Source: Seiridium cupressi
Lineage: Eukaryota > Ascomycota > Sordariomycetes > Amphisphaeriales > Sporocadaceae
Direction of reading: 5' to 3'
Length of the DNA stretch: 64,000 nucleotides
NCBI GenBank assembly: GCA_036674765.1
Contig: JARVKI010000066.1
Location: 1 to 64,000, forward strand
This document shows positions 23,001 through 35,542 of this stretch, piece by piece; the stretch's first letter is position 1, and every line of letters begins with the position of its first letter. Under the pieces are notes generated by a model, which saw only the letters and a list, made by a program, of their open reading frames with translations, had not been told where the DNA came from and made no database searches. The translations under genes and the position numbers were made by a program.

Positions 23001-23603
23001 AGTTGTCCGAAATGGGCTGATTTCTCTGGGTCAAGATGGGAGAGGCCGATTTGAGGCACGAACTTCCGCTCGGACACATCTCGGAACTGACCGAATCAGG
23101 GGTCCTGGGTCAGCGGACTGATCCACTTCCTATTCCTGGGACAGTAGCGGGAGGCCAGCCCTCATTTGACAAAGAAACCATGTTGATGTTGTAGGTGACA
23201 GACAACTTGGCGAATAAGTTTCTAGAACTGGTCAAAGACGCGTGTGAGCTCCAAGCCCTGGGTGGTGGCTCCACTGCAATCCAGACCCGGAGCCGTCGGG
23301 ATCCAACGAGAGGAGACACAAGCTTCACAAGTTTGGCAGAGTGCGAGCGTGACTTATCCTATCCCAGTGCCCGTATCGTCAATGGTAGATGGCGAGGACT
23401 CTTGCCGGGCGGGAATAGAGCCCGCGTGCGTGATCGTGTCTGCCTATGAATGTGGCCCGGAATCGCCGGCGCTGCCATGGAAGAGAATCTACCAATTCGA
23501 CCAGTACGTATCATGACCCAACACCATGGCTCTGAAATTATATCGTCCATCAGAAGACGGGTATGTTTCTGATATTGCATATGTTATTGTCCATAATACT
23601 GAT
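20077..23603. other. Gene-poor spacer with one small repeat
   Basis: No supported gene in 3.5 kb. A 60-codon hydrophobic frame at 22,438-22,620 and a 38-codon hydrophobic start at about 21,153 are unrecognised. Near 23,400 a sequence resembles a degraded tRNA T-arm on the minus strand but no cloverleaf can be built. The repeat at 21,383-21,488 is listed separately. Confidence 0.5.
21383..21488 (+). repeat. 106 bp dispersed repeat, copy B
   Basis: Begins AGCACTGGT and ends CTAGCACC. Over its first 60 or so bases it matches the element at 46,276 at about 80 percent by eye: shared blocks are AGCACTGGT, TATTGGGAAACAA, TCTGAA, ACATCATTA and ACCTAATA. It then keeps TAACGG and the AGCACC end at the same spacing. 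AGCAC occurs at both ends. It contains no frame long enough to code, so a non-autonomous MITE-like element is the likeliest reading. Confidence 0.6.
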
Positions 23604-25027
23604 TTAAGAAGCATGTTTGATAGACTTGGCATCCTGATGAACCTCAAACTCAACCGTTTTCGTAATCCATGCATTGCCACCGGTACCGGTTTGGCCACCA
23701 TCACTGCCATTTGACTCAACATCCACGCTTCGAGCATGTGCTTTCAGTATATGCTTTTGATCTTCCTCAATACTGTCGCCGTCCGTAATAGTCCTGCCGC
23801 CCGTGGCAGAAGCAAAATGTCCCCGAAGGTGTTCGGGCATCGTGTCATCGTCATCCAGTTTTTGGGCATTCCGTCCGTTATGTCGGCTCATCCGCGATAG
23901 TCCATATGCATGCGGTCCGTATTCTCCGTATCCTGGTGTCCCGGATGGCGTCGAGGTCTTCAGGGAGCGAATACCGATGACATTGTGTAGAAAATTCTCG
24001 AATATGGATTTTAGAGATGGCGCGCAGGCACCAATCAGACCGCAATTGAATTCGGCACGAGCCCATATGGTAAGGTTTACTCCGTCCCCTGCAAATCAGA
24101 AATATGAGCTGGCTAGTCTCAAGAGTGCGGATATATAAACCGAGACTTACATGTCGGATCTGAGGTCGTTGCCAGCTTGGGCAACTCCCAGCATTTGGCG
24201 ATGGCACAGGCTGAGGCGGAAAGTCCGAGAAGAAAAACGCCGCGAAGGGCCCATCTATTGTATTTTGATACTTTGATTTTTGACAGGTAAATGAGAGGTC
24301 CGATCGTAAAGAATAAATCTGTGACGATATTGCCGGCTGGGAAGAAACGCGAATTAACATCATGGCTATGAGAAATTAGGGGGTAGAGGTGCACCAACCT
24401 GTTTGCGTGTAAGAAAACGCAACATTATACGTCTTTGGCCAACACTCGTATGTCCCCTTTGGCAGTCCCTTGTTCCAGATAGCGTCCATCGGCCGGCAGA
24501 AAAATAAGGATCCAGGAATGACCATCGCGTTGCATATAACCGAAATGGTGATCGAAGCCCAAATCATGACTGTCATAGTTCTGCCAAGGCCAATCCGTAG
24601 CAAGGCCGCCCCGATACTGATCTTGAGGAAAGCCATGTTGAAACCATTCACAAAGATTGAAAAGTTTGAGAACTTGAGAGCCTCGATTCTGTCATAAGAC
24701 GAAAGCTTGTACAGGGAATTGCCATAGCCATGCGATGTCATGGCCATACTGAGGGAGAGCGATATGATGCTTGAGGACTGTGTATTTGTGAACTGTCAGC
24801 TCATGCTGGGCGCAAATAGGTCGCGTATTCGAGATGTTTTTACGTACAGCTGCGGCGATAATCCAGTAATCATCCCAGCCGGCAGACCTCTTTTTGAAGA
24901 ATCGGACCCATATCCGCATCCCGACGAAAATAAGCCCAAGTAATGTGAGAAAGATGGTGCATCCGCGGAGCAAATCCCGATGATCTGGTTTGCCTGCAGT
25001 CAACGAGGCTGTGTCTGTTGTCGACAT
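23604..25027 (-). CDS. PTH11-type integral membrane protein (rhodopsin-like domain)
   Basis: A 409-residue fungal-specific seven-helix protein of the PTH11/SAT5-like family, without a CFEM domain. Minus-strand exons are 25027-24848, 24777-24399, 24336-24151 and 24088-23604, with consistent phases and canonical GTACGT, GTTGGT and GTAAGT donors. Landmarks are GWDDYWIIAA after helix 1, LKFSNFSIFVNGFNMAFLKI around helix 3, FFCRPMDAIWN after helix 4, DLFFTIGPLIYLSKIKVS in helix 5-6, and WARAEFNCGLIGACAPSLK before the tail. The last 120 residues are polar, rich in Gly, Asp and His, and look disordered and cytoplasmic. It is the second receptor of this family within 16 kb. The ligand is unknown. Confidence 0.88.
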
Positions 25028-27450
25028 GATGGAACAATCGCATATAATCAAGTGAAGCTGATAGGCATGCGTCAATTGGGCTTATCTGAATCCAGCGATT
25101 CCAGCGTGAATGAACAGATCGTGGTTCGGATCGTTGGCTTGGGCCTTTTGGCCGATCTCACTACCAAAGCGACAAGAGAGGTGGAGTGACCCACGGGCTG
25201 CGATGGAAATCGCGGAGCAAGAAATCGACCTTTTTCTAAGATGCAAGTAAGCCATGGGATGATCGCACCGATATAGATCTCGCCAATGTGGGCCCACGCA
25301 GGTCGACAGTCCGGCTACAATTCGACTCTGCACACATCCCATGCATCTCCAAGGTTGATCGCTTTGTGTCTGTAACAGCCATACCCCTGAATCGCAACAC
25401 CGACAGTTCGTCCGGCCGAGGCTGCAGAAACTTGACAGGGACAACGGATGGAGAGTTCCTGTGTCCACCGGGATACGTTTTCTTATCGACATGGGCGTGG
25501 GACACTGCATGCTTCGAATCTTTAGCGAGACTAGTCCAGGCCTCTGAGCTTTAATAAGCTTTGAGCAAAGTGGAATATCCTGGTGGGGGAGGAGGGAGCT
25601 TCTCAACCTGACTCTCACGGACACGATGGACACCGAGCCAGAAAACCCTGCACAGGCCAAGGTTCACTCAGGCCCACGATTCTAAACTGCTTCGATAGCA
25701 TATGTGGTGGAGCCTGACGCAAGGTCCCGACATCAGGGTCGAGAAGGCGTCTTTTGACAGCTTTAGCGTGTAGTCCTTCGTTCCAACCGATGAATTCTAC
25801 AAGGTGCTTAAACGATGTATCACGTATATAATATATCAACCATCCCATGTTATGGGCCATATGATGCGAATCTCGTTTTTTTGCTTCCATGGTCGACTTA
25901 TCTGCGCTACCGGCCATAGAACAAAGCGCAATTTCTCATGTCGGAGGGGTGATTTATCAAGTCCATCAATCAGCGTACACAAACATGCTTGCGATGTCTT
26001 CAAACGGGTAAGAGTGACTCCAAGATGCCTGCAGTAGCGAGAGCAAGGAAGTAGAAGGCTGTTTGACTAGTGACCGCTACTCAGCCGTTGAATCCTTGGT
26101 TGCCACCGCTGTCGCATGATCTCATATCTAGATCCTAGAGAATACCCGCAGACACCAACTCGACTTGGCATATCCTCCGGGTCACATCACGCTCGGCTTA
26201 CGCACAGGAATTCCCGGAGCCATGGCTCAGGGTTGAGAACATCGGAGCCTTGGCAAGGTCCCAGTCTATCCCTCGTCTGGATCACGCTTCTGGTTATAGC
26301 GCCGTTCCAGCTCCTCAACTCCACTCTTCTTCCGCTCTAGAGCAAGTTTCATTACCGGCAGCCGGACGAGCTGCAAGGATGCCCCCTTTCAGAACATAGT
26401 ATACCCGGACTAATGCGGAAGCCTCCTCTCAAGGCTAGGCTATGGATAGATATTCATCCATACCAGAGCATTCGCTGGTCCGAGATCGTGATCGTGCGAG
26501 CAAGTGCGCTGACAGTTCCTTGCGAAGGTGCCAATTTCACTTCAAATAATGATTGCGTATTCTGTTCCTTCTAGTCATGATAACTGGGAGAAACTTGTAG
26601 TCGTCCTCCTTGCGCATAGTACTTCACACTCATCGCGGAACCCTTGATGGCGTTTCGGCGCATCCTTGAAGTCTTGCGTTCACCATACATTAAACGCCCA
26701 CTAATTTGGATGAAGGACTACGTACATACAGTAGCGCGTCGGTAGCGCGACCCCACCCCGGGCCGCTACGAATTTCTCCACCACGTAAAAGAATAATGTA
26801 GTGTACCCTAACGTTAGATCGGATCTCGCTGCCTTGTCTGCCTCGGTGCCACTCAAGATCAGCTGAACCCTGGGCTGACTCTTAGTGTGTGTGGGTGCTT
26901 CCCTAGTGCTTCCACCTATTCAGTGGATATTCTTAGATGAACGATAGCCTCGGAAGCTGCTCGTACCAGAACACACAAAACATAACACCAGTTGGGAAAC
27001 CTAGCGCAACGTAGAGAACGTTGCGCTGGATAAAATAGGGATAATAGCGGTGGTCGGCATGTTGTTGACCCAGTTCCTTGGATTCTACATACGTAGCCCC
27101 TGCAGATAATCTGCAACAGGGATTCCGCCTACGGAAATCCTACGGTAATGATTAAGCGAGATTGCTAGCCACGACCCCCCTATGCAACGTCTCCCACCAT
27201 CATACTATCCAATATATGTTCCGGTGGACATTGAGAGACAACCAATCGTGGCCAGGAGAATGCCCCATTCCCACGTGGCGGACCTCTACACTGCGCATAC
27301 ATAATGGCAACGCCTAGCAGAACCGCTGCTGCACCTGCTGCAGGAGCCTCGCAGCTTGCATTCGATTGCCGGCCACCCTCTTTCCGCCCGTGCTACAGTC
27401 CGCTCATTACATTCATCACAGTCAATCGTTTCGTATACTAAGAAGTTGTC
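25028..27450. other. Intergenic, no supported gene
   Basis: The 2.4 kb between the receptor and the GMC gene (divergent). A 192-codon frame on the minus strand (25,082-25,660) overlaps another minus frame, has no recognisable domain and lacks a credible start. The last 100 bp before 27,451 should be the GMC 5' leader. Confidence 0.5.
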
Positions 27451-29561
27451 ATGGTTCGTTCTAATATCCTGGGCGCGGTTCTCGCTTCGGCGTCCTTCGT
27501 CTCAGCCCGCTGCACTGTCCGATCCAATGGCACCGTTCCCGTCACCAGCAGCACAAGCCAGTATGACTATGTCATTGTTGGCGGCGGACTTACTGGTCTC
27601 GTCGTCGCCACCAGGCTGACCGAAGACCCAAATGGTAGGCCGATTCCCGTTGCCCTCAAATCACTTGTGCTAACAGGTTCGTCGTCAAGTTTCCGTGTTG
27701 GTTTTGGAGTATGGTGCCGAGGATCGCAGCAACCTTACCAAGATCCCGTACTATGGTACATCCCTTAACACAGCTGCTCTTCGCTCTTTGACATCGGCTC
27801 CTGAGCCTCAAGCTGGCAACCAGACGTTCGCCGTGCGTGTATCCCAAGTCCCTGGCGGTGGTTCTCAAGTCAATGGCATGGCATGGAACTACGGTTCGAT
27901 AGGAGACTACGACGGCTGGGAATCTCTCGGTAACCCTGGCTGGGGATGGGATAGCATTTCGAGTTACATCAGGAAGGTTCGTCAACCCCGGCACGAACGG
28001 TCTCTGCGAGTTGGACCTGGCTGACATTGAATCTCAAGGACGTCCAATTCACGGTGCCAAAGCCCGCGATAGAAGCCATATACAATTACTCGTACGACAC
28101 TTCAGCGTACGCCTCCGAGGGCTATGCCCAAAGCTCATTCCCTGAGTTCCAGTACCCCGATATGTGTAAGCAAAAAGAGTAATATTTGGCGCCAGATGCT
28201 GACGAATTCAGACAACTATATCGCCGGTCTTGATGAACTTGGAACCATTGACTTCATCGAGGAGCATGCGGCAGGACACAACGGTGGTGGTCGGTACTTT
28301 GTCCCGACGGCGCTGGATCCTACCACCATGACTCGTGCATCCGCCTTCTACGCCTATTACGACAAGGTCTCAAGCCGCACCAACTTGGAACTCCTTCAGA
28401 AGCACCAGGTCAGGGAGGTTGTATTCTCTGACAGCCCTGAGGGTGAACTTGTTGCGACCGGAGTGAAGGCTCTCAACCGCGACACTAATGCGACGGTGTC
28501 CTTCACAGCCAACAAGGAGGTCATCCTTGCTGCTGGTGCTATTTACACTCCTCAGCTACTCCAGTGGAGTGGTGTTGGTCCGCAGTCAGTGCTCGACGCT
28601 GCTGGCATCGAGACCAAACTGGATTTCCCGGCCGTAGGCAGCAACTTCCAAGACCATGCTGTTGCTTACTACACATGGACACGTGAGTACACATAACCTA
28701 GCCCCGACGTGCATCGATAAGTCGAATTTCAACGACACTGACACCTTGACTTTAGTCGGCAATCCCACCTTCCCCACAACCACTTCACTGACCACCAACA
28801 CCACCTTCTGGGATGAGGCTGTCGATTTGTACTTCAACAACCTCACCGGGCCCCTCACAAAGGCCCAGGCAAACTACATCGCCTTCCCCGCGCTTACCGT
28901 CATTGCCGATGACAGCAACGAGTTGGTTGCCGATCTTCTTGCCCAGGATGAAGGAGCTTACCTCCCCGAGATCTATGCATCATCTCCCGAACTCGTCGCT
29001 GGTTATGAGGCTCAGAAGCAGCTTCTCGCCGCCCAGCATGGCAACGGCTCAGTCGCCGCAGTGGAGATCCCCATCTCTGGCAGTGGTGGTGTGCCCAATG
29101 CCGTCGAAAAGCCCCTTAGCCGTGGTACCATCCATCTGAATGCCAGTGATGTTTACGGAGAGCCTGTCGTCTTCTACAACGCACTGTCCAACCCCTTCGA
29201 TCGCTCCATCTTGGTTCGCTCGCTCGAGTATACCCGCTCGCTGCAGGCAACCACCACCGTCGCCACGCTTGAGCCCGTCGAACTGTGGCCAGGCGTCAAC
29301 GCTACTACCGAGGAGGACATCTTGGCGGCTATGGTCGAGGGTGGCTGGCTGCGACCTAGTTTCAGCCATCCCAGCTCCAGTTGCCCTATGTTGCCTCAGG
29401 AGCTTGGCGGTTGTGTCAGCCCCGACCTGCAGGTCTATGGCATCCAGCAGTTGACCATCATTGATGCTAGCATCTTGCCCCTGGTACCCGGATCGCATAT
29501 CCAGGCTACTATGTATGCTGTTGCCGAGAAGGCCGCCGATATTATCAAGGCGCGTGCTTAA
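27451..29561 (+). CDS. Secreted GMC oxidoreductase
   Basis: A 624-residue FAD enzyme of the glucose-methanol-choline family (aryl-alcohol oxidase or glucose dehydrogenase type), oxidising an alcohol and producing H2O2 or reducing quinones. Exons are 27451-27634, 27690-27976, 28039-28165, 28212-28682 and 28756-29561, and the total length is an exact multiple of three. A signal peptide covers residues 1-20. YDYVIVGGGLTGLVVATRL near residue 40 is the ADP-binding loop, and VPGGGSQVNGMAWNYG is GMC signature 1. ILAAGAIYTPQLLQWSGVGP is signature 2. SHPSSSCPM supplies the first catalytic His, and GSHIQATMYAVAEKAADI supplies the second catalytic His in place of the Asn or His seen in relatives. N-glycosylation sequons are frequent. 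The first intron uses an AAG acceptor. The substrate is not predictable. Confidence 0.93.
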
Positions 29562-31363
29562 ATGTCCCGGGTACAAGCCTAGAACAGACTGGCAGTTGGA
29601 ACTCTCCGTATGTATATAATTGACACGCCATAGACATAATCAGGATTGAATTTTCTTCCCCCAAGCGTAGAAAGGCCACCCGTGATTCATCCATGTGCCC
29701 AACTGTTCTTCCTGGTTATGTAAATTTGGCAAGGAGAGCTACCAGTCAGACCTCTCACTTTCGTAACGCTCAAACAGACGAAACAGTTTAAAGTCGATTT
29801 CATTGAGTAGTATGCGCAGTCTACCCTAGAAAACCACATGAAGTTGACAGAATGGCCCCTGGTTAACCGATCTGGTAGAAGCAGTAGTGGCTGTCATGTA
29901 TGAACCGACCCAAAGCCTGCTTCTGGGGTTCAAGTCCATGGCCTTCCTCTAACCTGTGCCGACAACTACCTGGTCGCCTCCGTCTTTTATTTCACGGCCT
30001 TATTGCGCTACGTACTGCTTGAAGTGTACAGTCTCGCTATAGCTAATGACAGTCTATATATACTACCACTACTATTACTACTACTTCCAATTCGTAGGCG
30101 CCGGCCGGATGTCTAGGAATTGTGCATGAGAACTCAGATCCACTAACCTGGGCACAAAACGTGAACGAAGACGCGAAGTGCCTAGCTTTCCCTATGTGAA
30201 GTTGTCCAACTAGCACTAGTGGTGAGATATTTCATATCATTGCCATTCAGACCACGATTGCCTAGAAGCGAGAGCAGTAGCGACATACCCCCGTATTCGA
30301 TATCGCCCAACACAACGAGGGTATCTTCGGACGGACCAGAGTATAGAATGAGGTCGATATTTGCAAGTCGTCTCAGGCGCAATCTCATGGCACGCCGACC
30401 GCGAGCAGTTCTCGTCTCTATGTTCACGGGCAGAACGGTGGGGTTGGTACAGCAGCTCTGTAACTCGAACGTGCCATGACGGTGGAAGCAATTGGCGCAG
30501 TGCGATATCGGGGCGTGAACTCAAGGAAGGAGTAATGCCGAATCTGGAGCTGTAATCCGCAGGGAAGGAGGCCGAGCTGGTAGAAGGAATTCGGCAAAAA
30601 CGATGGCACCACCGGACGAAGATCGTTCGCAAGCTGCTTATCGGGCGAGAGCTTTCGAAGCCAATGGTCGCAAATTCGGGCTTTTCGGAGAGCCGGGCTC
30701 ACTGGCGTATATAACGCCTCACATTATGCCATGCACACTCCAGACTCCTTTGTCTTGGACAAGATTGTTATAATCAGTGCCAAAGCGATTTCCAGTCGTG
30801 GGGGGAAACCGAGGCCCGATAAGCAAAAGTATGGGGGCGCTGAAGCTCCGAGACCAATCGATAATACCGATACCCCACCAGGGGGTCTTCGGCAATAATG
30901 AAGCCCTGTGTACCGGACACTACATTGTAATTAAGAATGAAGTTCTTCCGGGAAATAGGCCGCTCGTACCTAGCATAGGCTTGGATACATGTAGGTAAGA
31001 GATGCATCCGGCGCGACACAGCCGAGTCAACCGCTCAATACCAAGGCAAGAATTGTGCCACCAAGGTGCTCTGCTCAATGGCTGGACAGGGAAAAACATG
31101 CGTACGTACAGTAACGTTATACTTCCAGGTTCCGTGGTTGGAAAAACCTACTCCAATGTGTCCGAGAATAAGGTTCGCCCACATGCGGGTATTGATCAAA
31201 GGATCAAATGTAAGCTGGCATCATCACTGAATTGTGATAGGAAGATGTCAATAAGTTCCGGCTTCTTTCTCTCAAGTCTGTTCTACAAACACATCAGTTT
31301 GAACTTGACTCGACCAATCAACCTGTAGTGGTCTCGCCGAAGAATATTTGAGATCATGCAGAA
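29562..31363. other. Intergenic with CTA microsatellite
   Basis: A short CTA-type microsatellite lies at about 30,061-30,085. Minus-strand frames between 30,182 and 30,720 include a hydrophobic stretch (DLILYSGPSEDTLVVLG) but stop codons interrupt them and no family is recognised. A minus frame at 30,774-31,019 is also unrecognised. I cannot support a gene. Confidence 0.5.
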
Positions 31364-33023
31364 ATGGGGAGAGTATCCGACGACAGTATTTGCGACATTC
31401 GGTCAGCGGGTAGCCGAATGCCGGCCGAAATCACAGAGACAATCATAGCTCTCCTCATTTCCGTATGTGGGAAGGATGCTCAGAGAGATCTCCCAATCTG
31501 GGCGACTGTGAGCCATGGCTGGCAAGCCGCGATAGAAAGACGCACGTTTCATACCATCTGCCTCACATATTCACGAGTCGTCTATGCGCAGCATTTGCAT
31601 ATATTCGGGGTTCGACGGCAATCTCTGGTACGAGAGATCAAGTTCGCGTCTGAGCTGCCCGAATACGATGAATCCGCACCCAGCTGTTTCGAGAGCCAAG
31701 ACGATCAGCTTCGCAACAACCGCGCCTTCACCAGCGACATCGCTGTCCTGTTCGACTTTCTAGCACCGTGGCCCGCACTCGGGCATGAAATGCACTTGCA
31801 CATCAAATTTTACTCTCCCAGTGATCCACACCAGCGCGGCGGTGGGCCATCAAGGCAGCGTCGAGGATTGTTCATATCCCCTCGGGACAACATGACAAAG
31901 ATGCGGTTCAGTCGTTCCTATCTGGACCTCGACACCACCGACTTGGGTGGTGATGACGACTCTCTACCTATAATAAGCATCGTAACCAAATTCAGCATCA
32001 ATAAGGGACCATCGATTAACGGTAGGGTGGGCCGTAAGATAGCACCTCATGCATGCTGTGCTTTGGCGTCAAAAATGTCATCGCTTAAGCGCCTGGAGCT
32101 CGTCGTAAATGATGATGAGCAGAAAAACACGGCCCTGCGGATCCATCTACGAGAAAGTAGGATTCTGCCAATTTCCTTGCTATCGTCTATCTTCTCCCTT
32201 CATAAATGTATTTCGAAGCTGACTTGACAACTGAGAAGGGTTCGCCACTGCACTAGCAACATTGCCCCAGTCTCTAAAGCACCTCTATCTATCCTATAGG
32301 TATTCTTCACCTAGAGACCAGTCCTTCGACCCTCCAGACCTGACCCAGGGGCATGAGAAAGATGTCCTCAGCGTCGCGATCCTCGAAAAGTCAAAACAGC
32401 TAGAACCACTAATGGTAGACGGCGCGGTCCTGGGGCCCGAGGTCGTCGCGCCATCATGCAACAACTCGGACGAAACCTGGTCGCGTCTCACCCACATTTA
32501 TCTTAACCTAAGCCATATCGTGCTTCCGCCTGGAGAATGGCCTTTTGCGCAATTTTCCGCGATATCGGCCCCATACGCCAGAGATAGCTATGTCGAGGAA
32601 TCTGAAGGAACCGATGGGTCTGATTCGGACGATCCTAGGCGACCTCCTCGCGAAGATCGACGTGATCGAAATTCCCGCACAGCACCCGTCATTCCAGTCT
32701 TGACCGGTTTCGTTTGTGCCAGCGCTGCTGCGGTACAGCGTATGCCAGTACTTCAAGACATGTGTTTGAGCTGGGGACAACCCATGGGGGCCTGGCTGCG
32801 ATACACGGTAGAGAGACGACTTGCAAGATTGAACATCGTGTGTCATCCGTTGTTGAGATTGGATTCTGAGCTGGTCAAGCTTTGGGAGGAAGCAGCTAGG
32901 TCTCACAGATGCGAGGTTATGACTATACGAATGGAAAGGGCTTTACTGTCGTCAATGGGTGTCATGATGCAAGATGAGAACGATGAGGGTAGGATGGAAG
33001 AGTACACTTTGAAATTGACCTAG
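31364..33023 (+). CDS. F-box-like protein, DUF6546-type
   Basis: Predicted 526 residues from two exons (31364-32156 and 32236-33023; the 79 nt intron has a GTAGGA donor and GAG acceptor, phases agree). The N terminus (MPAEITETIIALL, then LPIWATVSHGWQAAIERRTF) is an F-box-like module as found in many Pezizomycotina proteins: a helix, then a Trp-containing segment preceding RTF. The rest (ISIVTKFSIN, MSSLKRLELVV, LPQSLKHLYLSY, MPVLQDMCLSWG) has loose leucine-repeat spacing seen in large lineage-expanded families with DUF6546. The likely role is substrate recognition in an SCF ubiquitin ligase, but the F-box is weak. Residues around 395-420 are acidic and Arg-rich, probably disordered. The first ATG is used; a second Met (SRMPAEITE) 18 codons later is an alternative start. 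Confidence 0.75.
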
Positions 33024-34123
33024 TCTGTCGAGACTATGTTATTAGCCTTGCGTTCAAAGACTTTCCGAAAGGCTTATTGTTCTATTGTTCAGATATCACG
33101 TGAGGATATTTCCAACCCAATATTAAATGCAAGAGACATTTTCCATTATACTCTGAGGCAGCCGTGGTTTCAAAAGTTTGTGATCCAGTAATAAACTTTG
33201 TCTAAATATGTGGGCAAATTGATGAGTCACCGCAGGGCTTTCTGCAAACTGCTGGACAAACTTTTTACGCAGTGAAGGCAGGGTTGGTTAGCATTTGAGG
33301 AACTAACAGTTTATTTCCATTTATTACTTTGTAGCGCCAGGCGAAAGTGGCAGGACTGATAAGTCACAACATCGCACCATCTATTTACGCCGTCCGAGAA
33401 GCGGGTGCCCGGTTGAATATAGAATTCTAGATCCATCCAAATAGATCTCCAATATAGACAGTCTATTCCGGATGGAGATTCGAGAGTGCACACGAGACTA
33501 GACACAGTAATGGTCGTACGATTTGCTTCAATATACAAAGTCTGCAACCCCTGCGTTTCAATATTTTACGTCATTTTGCGTCGCACTTTCAGGAGAGTGC
33601 TTTGACCCCAAAGCATTCCGTGTTGCAAAGCTTGCTAAACTCCAAAATTCAAATGGCAATTGCACTTGTTTGACGATGAGTGACAATAGGAGAGCGTGTC
33701 TTCAGGTTCATCTCTGTCTTGGGATCATGTGTAGAGGAAACATTGTCTCTCGCCCCCTAGTTCGGCACGAACTGGCGATCGTTCCGACAAGCCTAGGAGG
33801 CACCATTAGGCTTTGATCAAAGATACAAGGACCCTCATTCCAATGATGCTCCTCCAATAATCAGCATACGACTAGTTGGCGTGATCACCGATACCCTGTG
33901 CCCCGCCATGCCGCTCAAATTGCCCCCTCCTCCCAAAGCAGATTATATGCGGGGTTCCATCGCAACATCTAGGCGTAAGAAGCATCATATAAGCTGCTAC
34001 CAAGTCAATCCAATTCAATACAACATTATAGCGAGGGTTCTGCGCACTACGCAACCTTTTATCACCAATCTCTGCGACTTTCAATAGTCTCACATAACTC
34101 GTCTCGAGGAGCCTTGCAGAGTC
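33024..34123. other. Intergenic, no supported gene
   Basis: 1.1 kb between same-strand genes. Frames of 68-104 codons lie on both strands and overlap one another; none is recognisable. Confidence 0.55.
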
Positions 34124-35542
34124 ATGTATTTTTCTACCATTACTATTATCACAGGTCTCCTGGCTGCCGTGCACGCAGTTATACATGAGCTCATTGTCGG
34201 TACATTCAGCACTAAGTAGGTCTTAACCCTTCTCCGAGTGGCGCAGATCTGCTAACGACATCCGACTTCACCACCCGGCTTTCACATCGATGCTGTCAGA
34301 CTAAAGTTTGGTATCAGGTTTCTTTATACGGTTGAATTCGACGATGAGACATTGACCTTATCCCTCGTGGCCAATACTTCTGTTCCATTCGCGGGCAACT
34401 GGATTTCGTTCAGTGTAAGGAAGCCGCAAGCTTTGGAGATGGTGCTAATTGGGGGCAAGCACGATAAAGCCAATTTGTACTCCACGGCCTACGGCCAGTC
34501 CAACCAGCCGCAAAACCCAATGTTCATTAGCTACTCGCTTAATAATGCTACGTCTATAGAGCATAAGGCCACAATACCGGCAGGGGGCAATTGTTCAGCG
34601 ACATCGATATTTGTGGTAAGTAACTCTGGGTTTCCCCCACCCTCTCCCCAGCGATTGGCTGTCATCATTAAAACAACTCCAGCACCGGGATATTGGAGAT
34701 ATTCTTCAGTGTCTCGCAATATACTAATGCTCGCGTAGTTAGCAGACCACAACCCACCCTACGACGTGTATGGCACATTCTTCGCGTCCCGGGCAGGGAT
34801 AAACGCCGGTTGCGGTTCGGTCTTCTCGGTTGACGAAAATGGTGTCCTGGACGAGGTTATCCAGAACTACACCTACTTTGTGAACGTATCCGGAGTTCAT
34901 GGGGCCGCTTTCAGCCCTGATTCACGCTTTTTGTATTCCGCAGATGACACCGGCAACACACTTTGGATCCATAGCGTCGACCGGTCTACCGGAGACGTGG
35001 CGTTTCTAGCAAACCTCACGGGCCCCTCACCAGGATCTGATCCCCGCCATGTCACTGTTCACCCAAATGGCAAATACCTTTACATGATTCTCGAGGGTTC
35101 AAGCCAGCTCGCTCAGTACACTGTCGATCAGACTACAGGGATTCCGGCTTACGACCTGGCATATCCTCTTATCCTTTCCGCACAGAGTCCAGTCAATTAC
35201 TGGGCCGATGAGGTGGCCTTGTCCTGCAGCAATAAGTACCTTTGGGCTACCAATAGGGCTAGAGATGCGAACAATTCGGGTTATATATCGGTATTTGGAC
35301 TTGATGAGCAAGGGGTAATTTTGAAACAAAACTTCCTTATTCCCACCTCCTCGAGTGGCGGCATTTCCAATATTCTATCGCCGAGCCCCTATACCGATAA
35401 GTTTGCGCTGTTGACGAGCAACTCAACCGGTTCCATAGAAGTATGGGAACTTGACGATGATGGCTGCTCCGCTTCGGTGGTCGCTCACCTTGATATAAAT
35501 GATGGAGGTGGATGCTGTTCTAACGCATTGTGGTACTCGTAG
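34124..35542 (+). CDS. Secreted lactonase-type beta-propeller protein
   Basis: A 397-residue protein of the lactonase family (6-phosphogluconolactonase/carboxymuconate-cyclase fold, seven-bladed propeller). Exons are 34124-34215, 34318-34615 and 34739-35542, with consistent phases. Residues 1-19 (MYFSTITIITGLLAAVHAV) look like a signal peptide, unlike the cytosolic bacterial enzymes, so an extracellular or vacuolar product is expected. Propeller features are LIVGTFSTKFLYTVEFD at the start of blade 1, HGAAFSPDSRFLYSADD, GSDPRHVTVHPNGKYLYMIL, and STGSIEVWELDDDG near the end, each following the family's H-hv-P-n-G-k-y-ly rhythm. The third intron boundary is preceded by an unusually long 123 nt intron. 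Substrate is unknown; a sugar or aromatic lactone is plausible. Confidence 0.85.

Noticed and set aside
23395..23470. tRNA-like element (GCGGG-CTCTATT-CCCGC on the minus strand)
   Set aside because: Only a degraded T-arm-like hairpin is visible; no acceptor, D or anticodon arms can be matched.
25082..25660. 192-codon minus-strand frame
   Set aside because: Cys- and Arg-rich random-looking composition, no domain, and it overlaps another minus frame; possibly relic DNA.
3000..29600. Secondary-metabolite gene cluster
   Set aside because: Tailoring-type oxidoreductases, a transporter and a regulator are present, but no backbone synthase is detected anywhere in the window.
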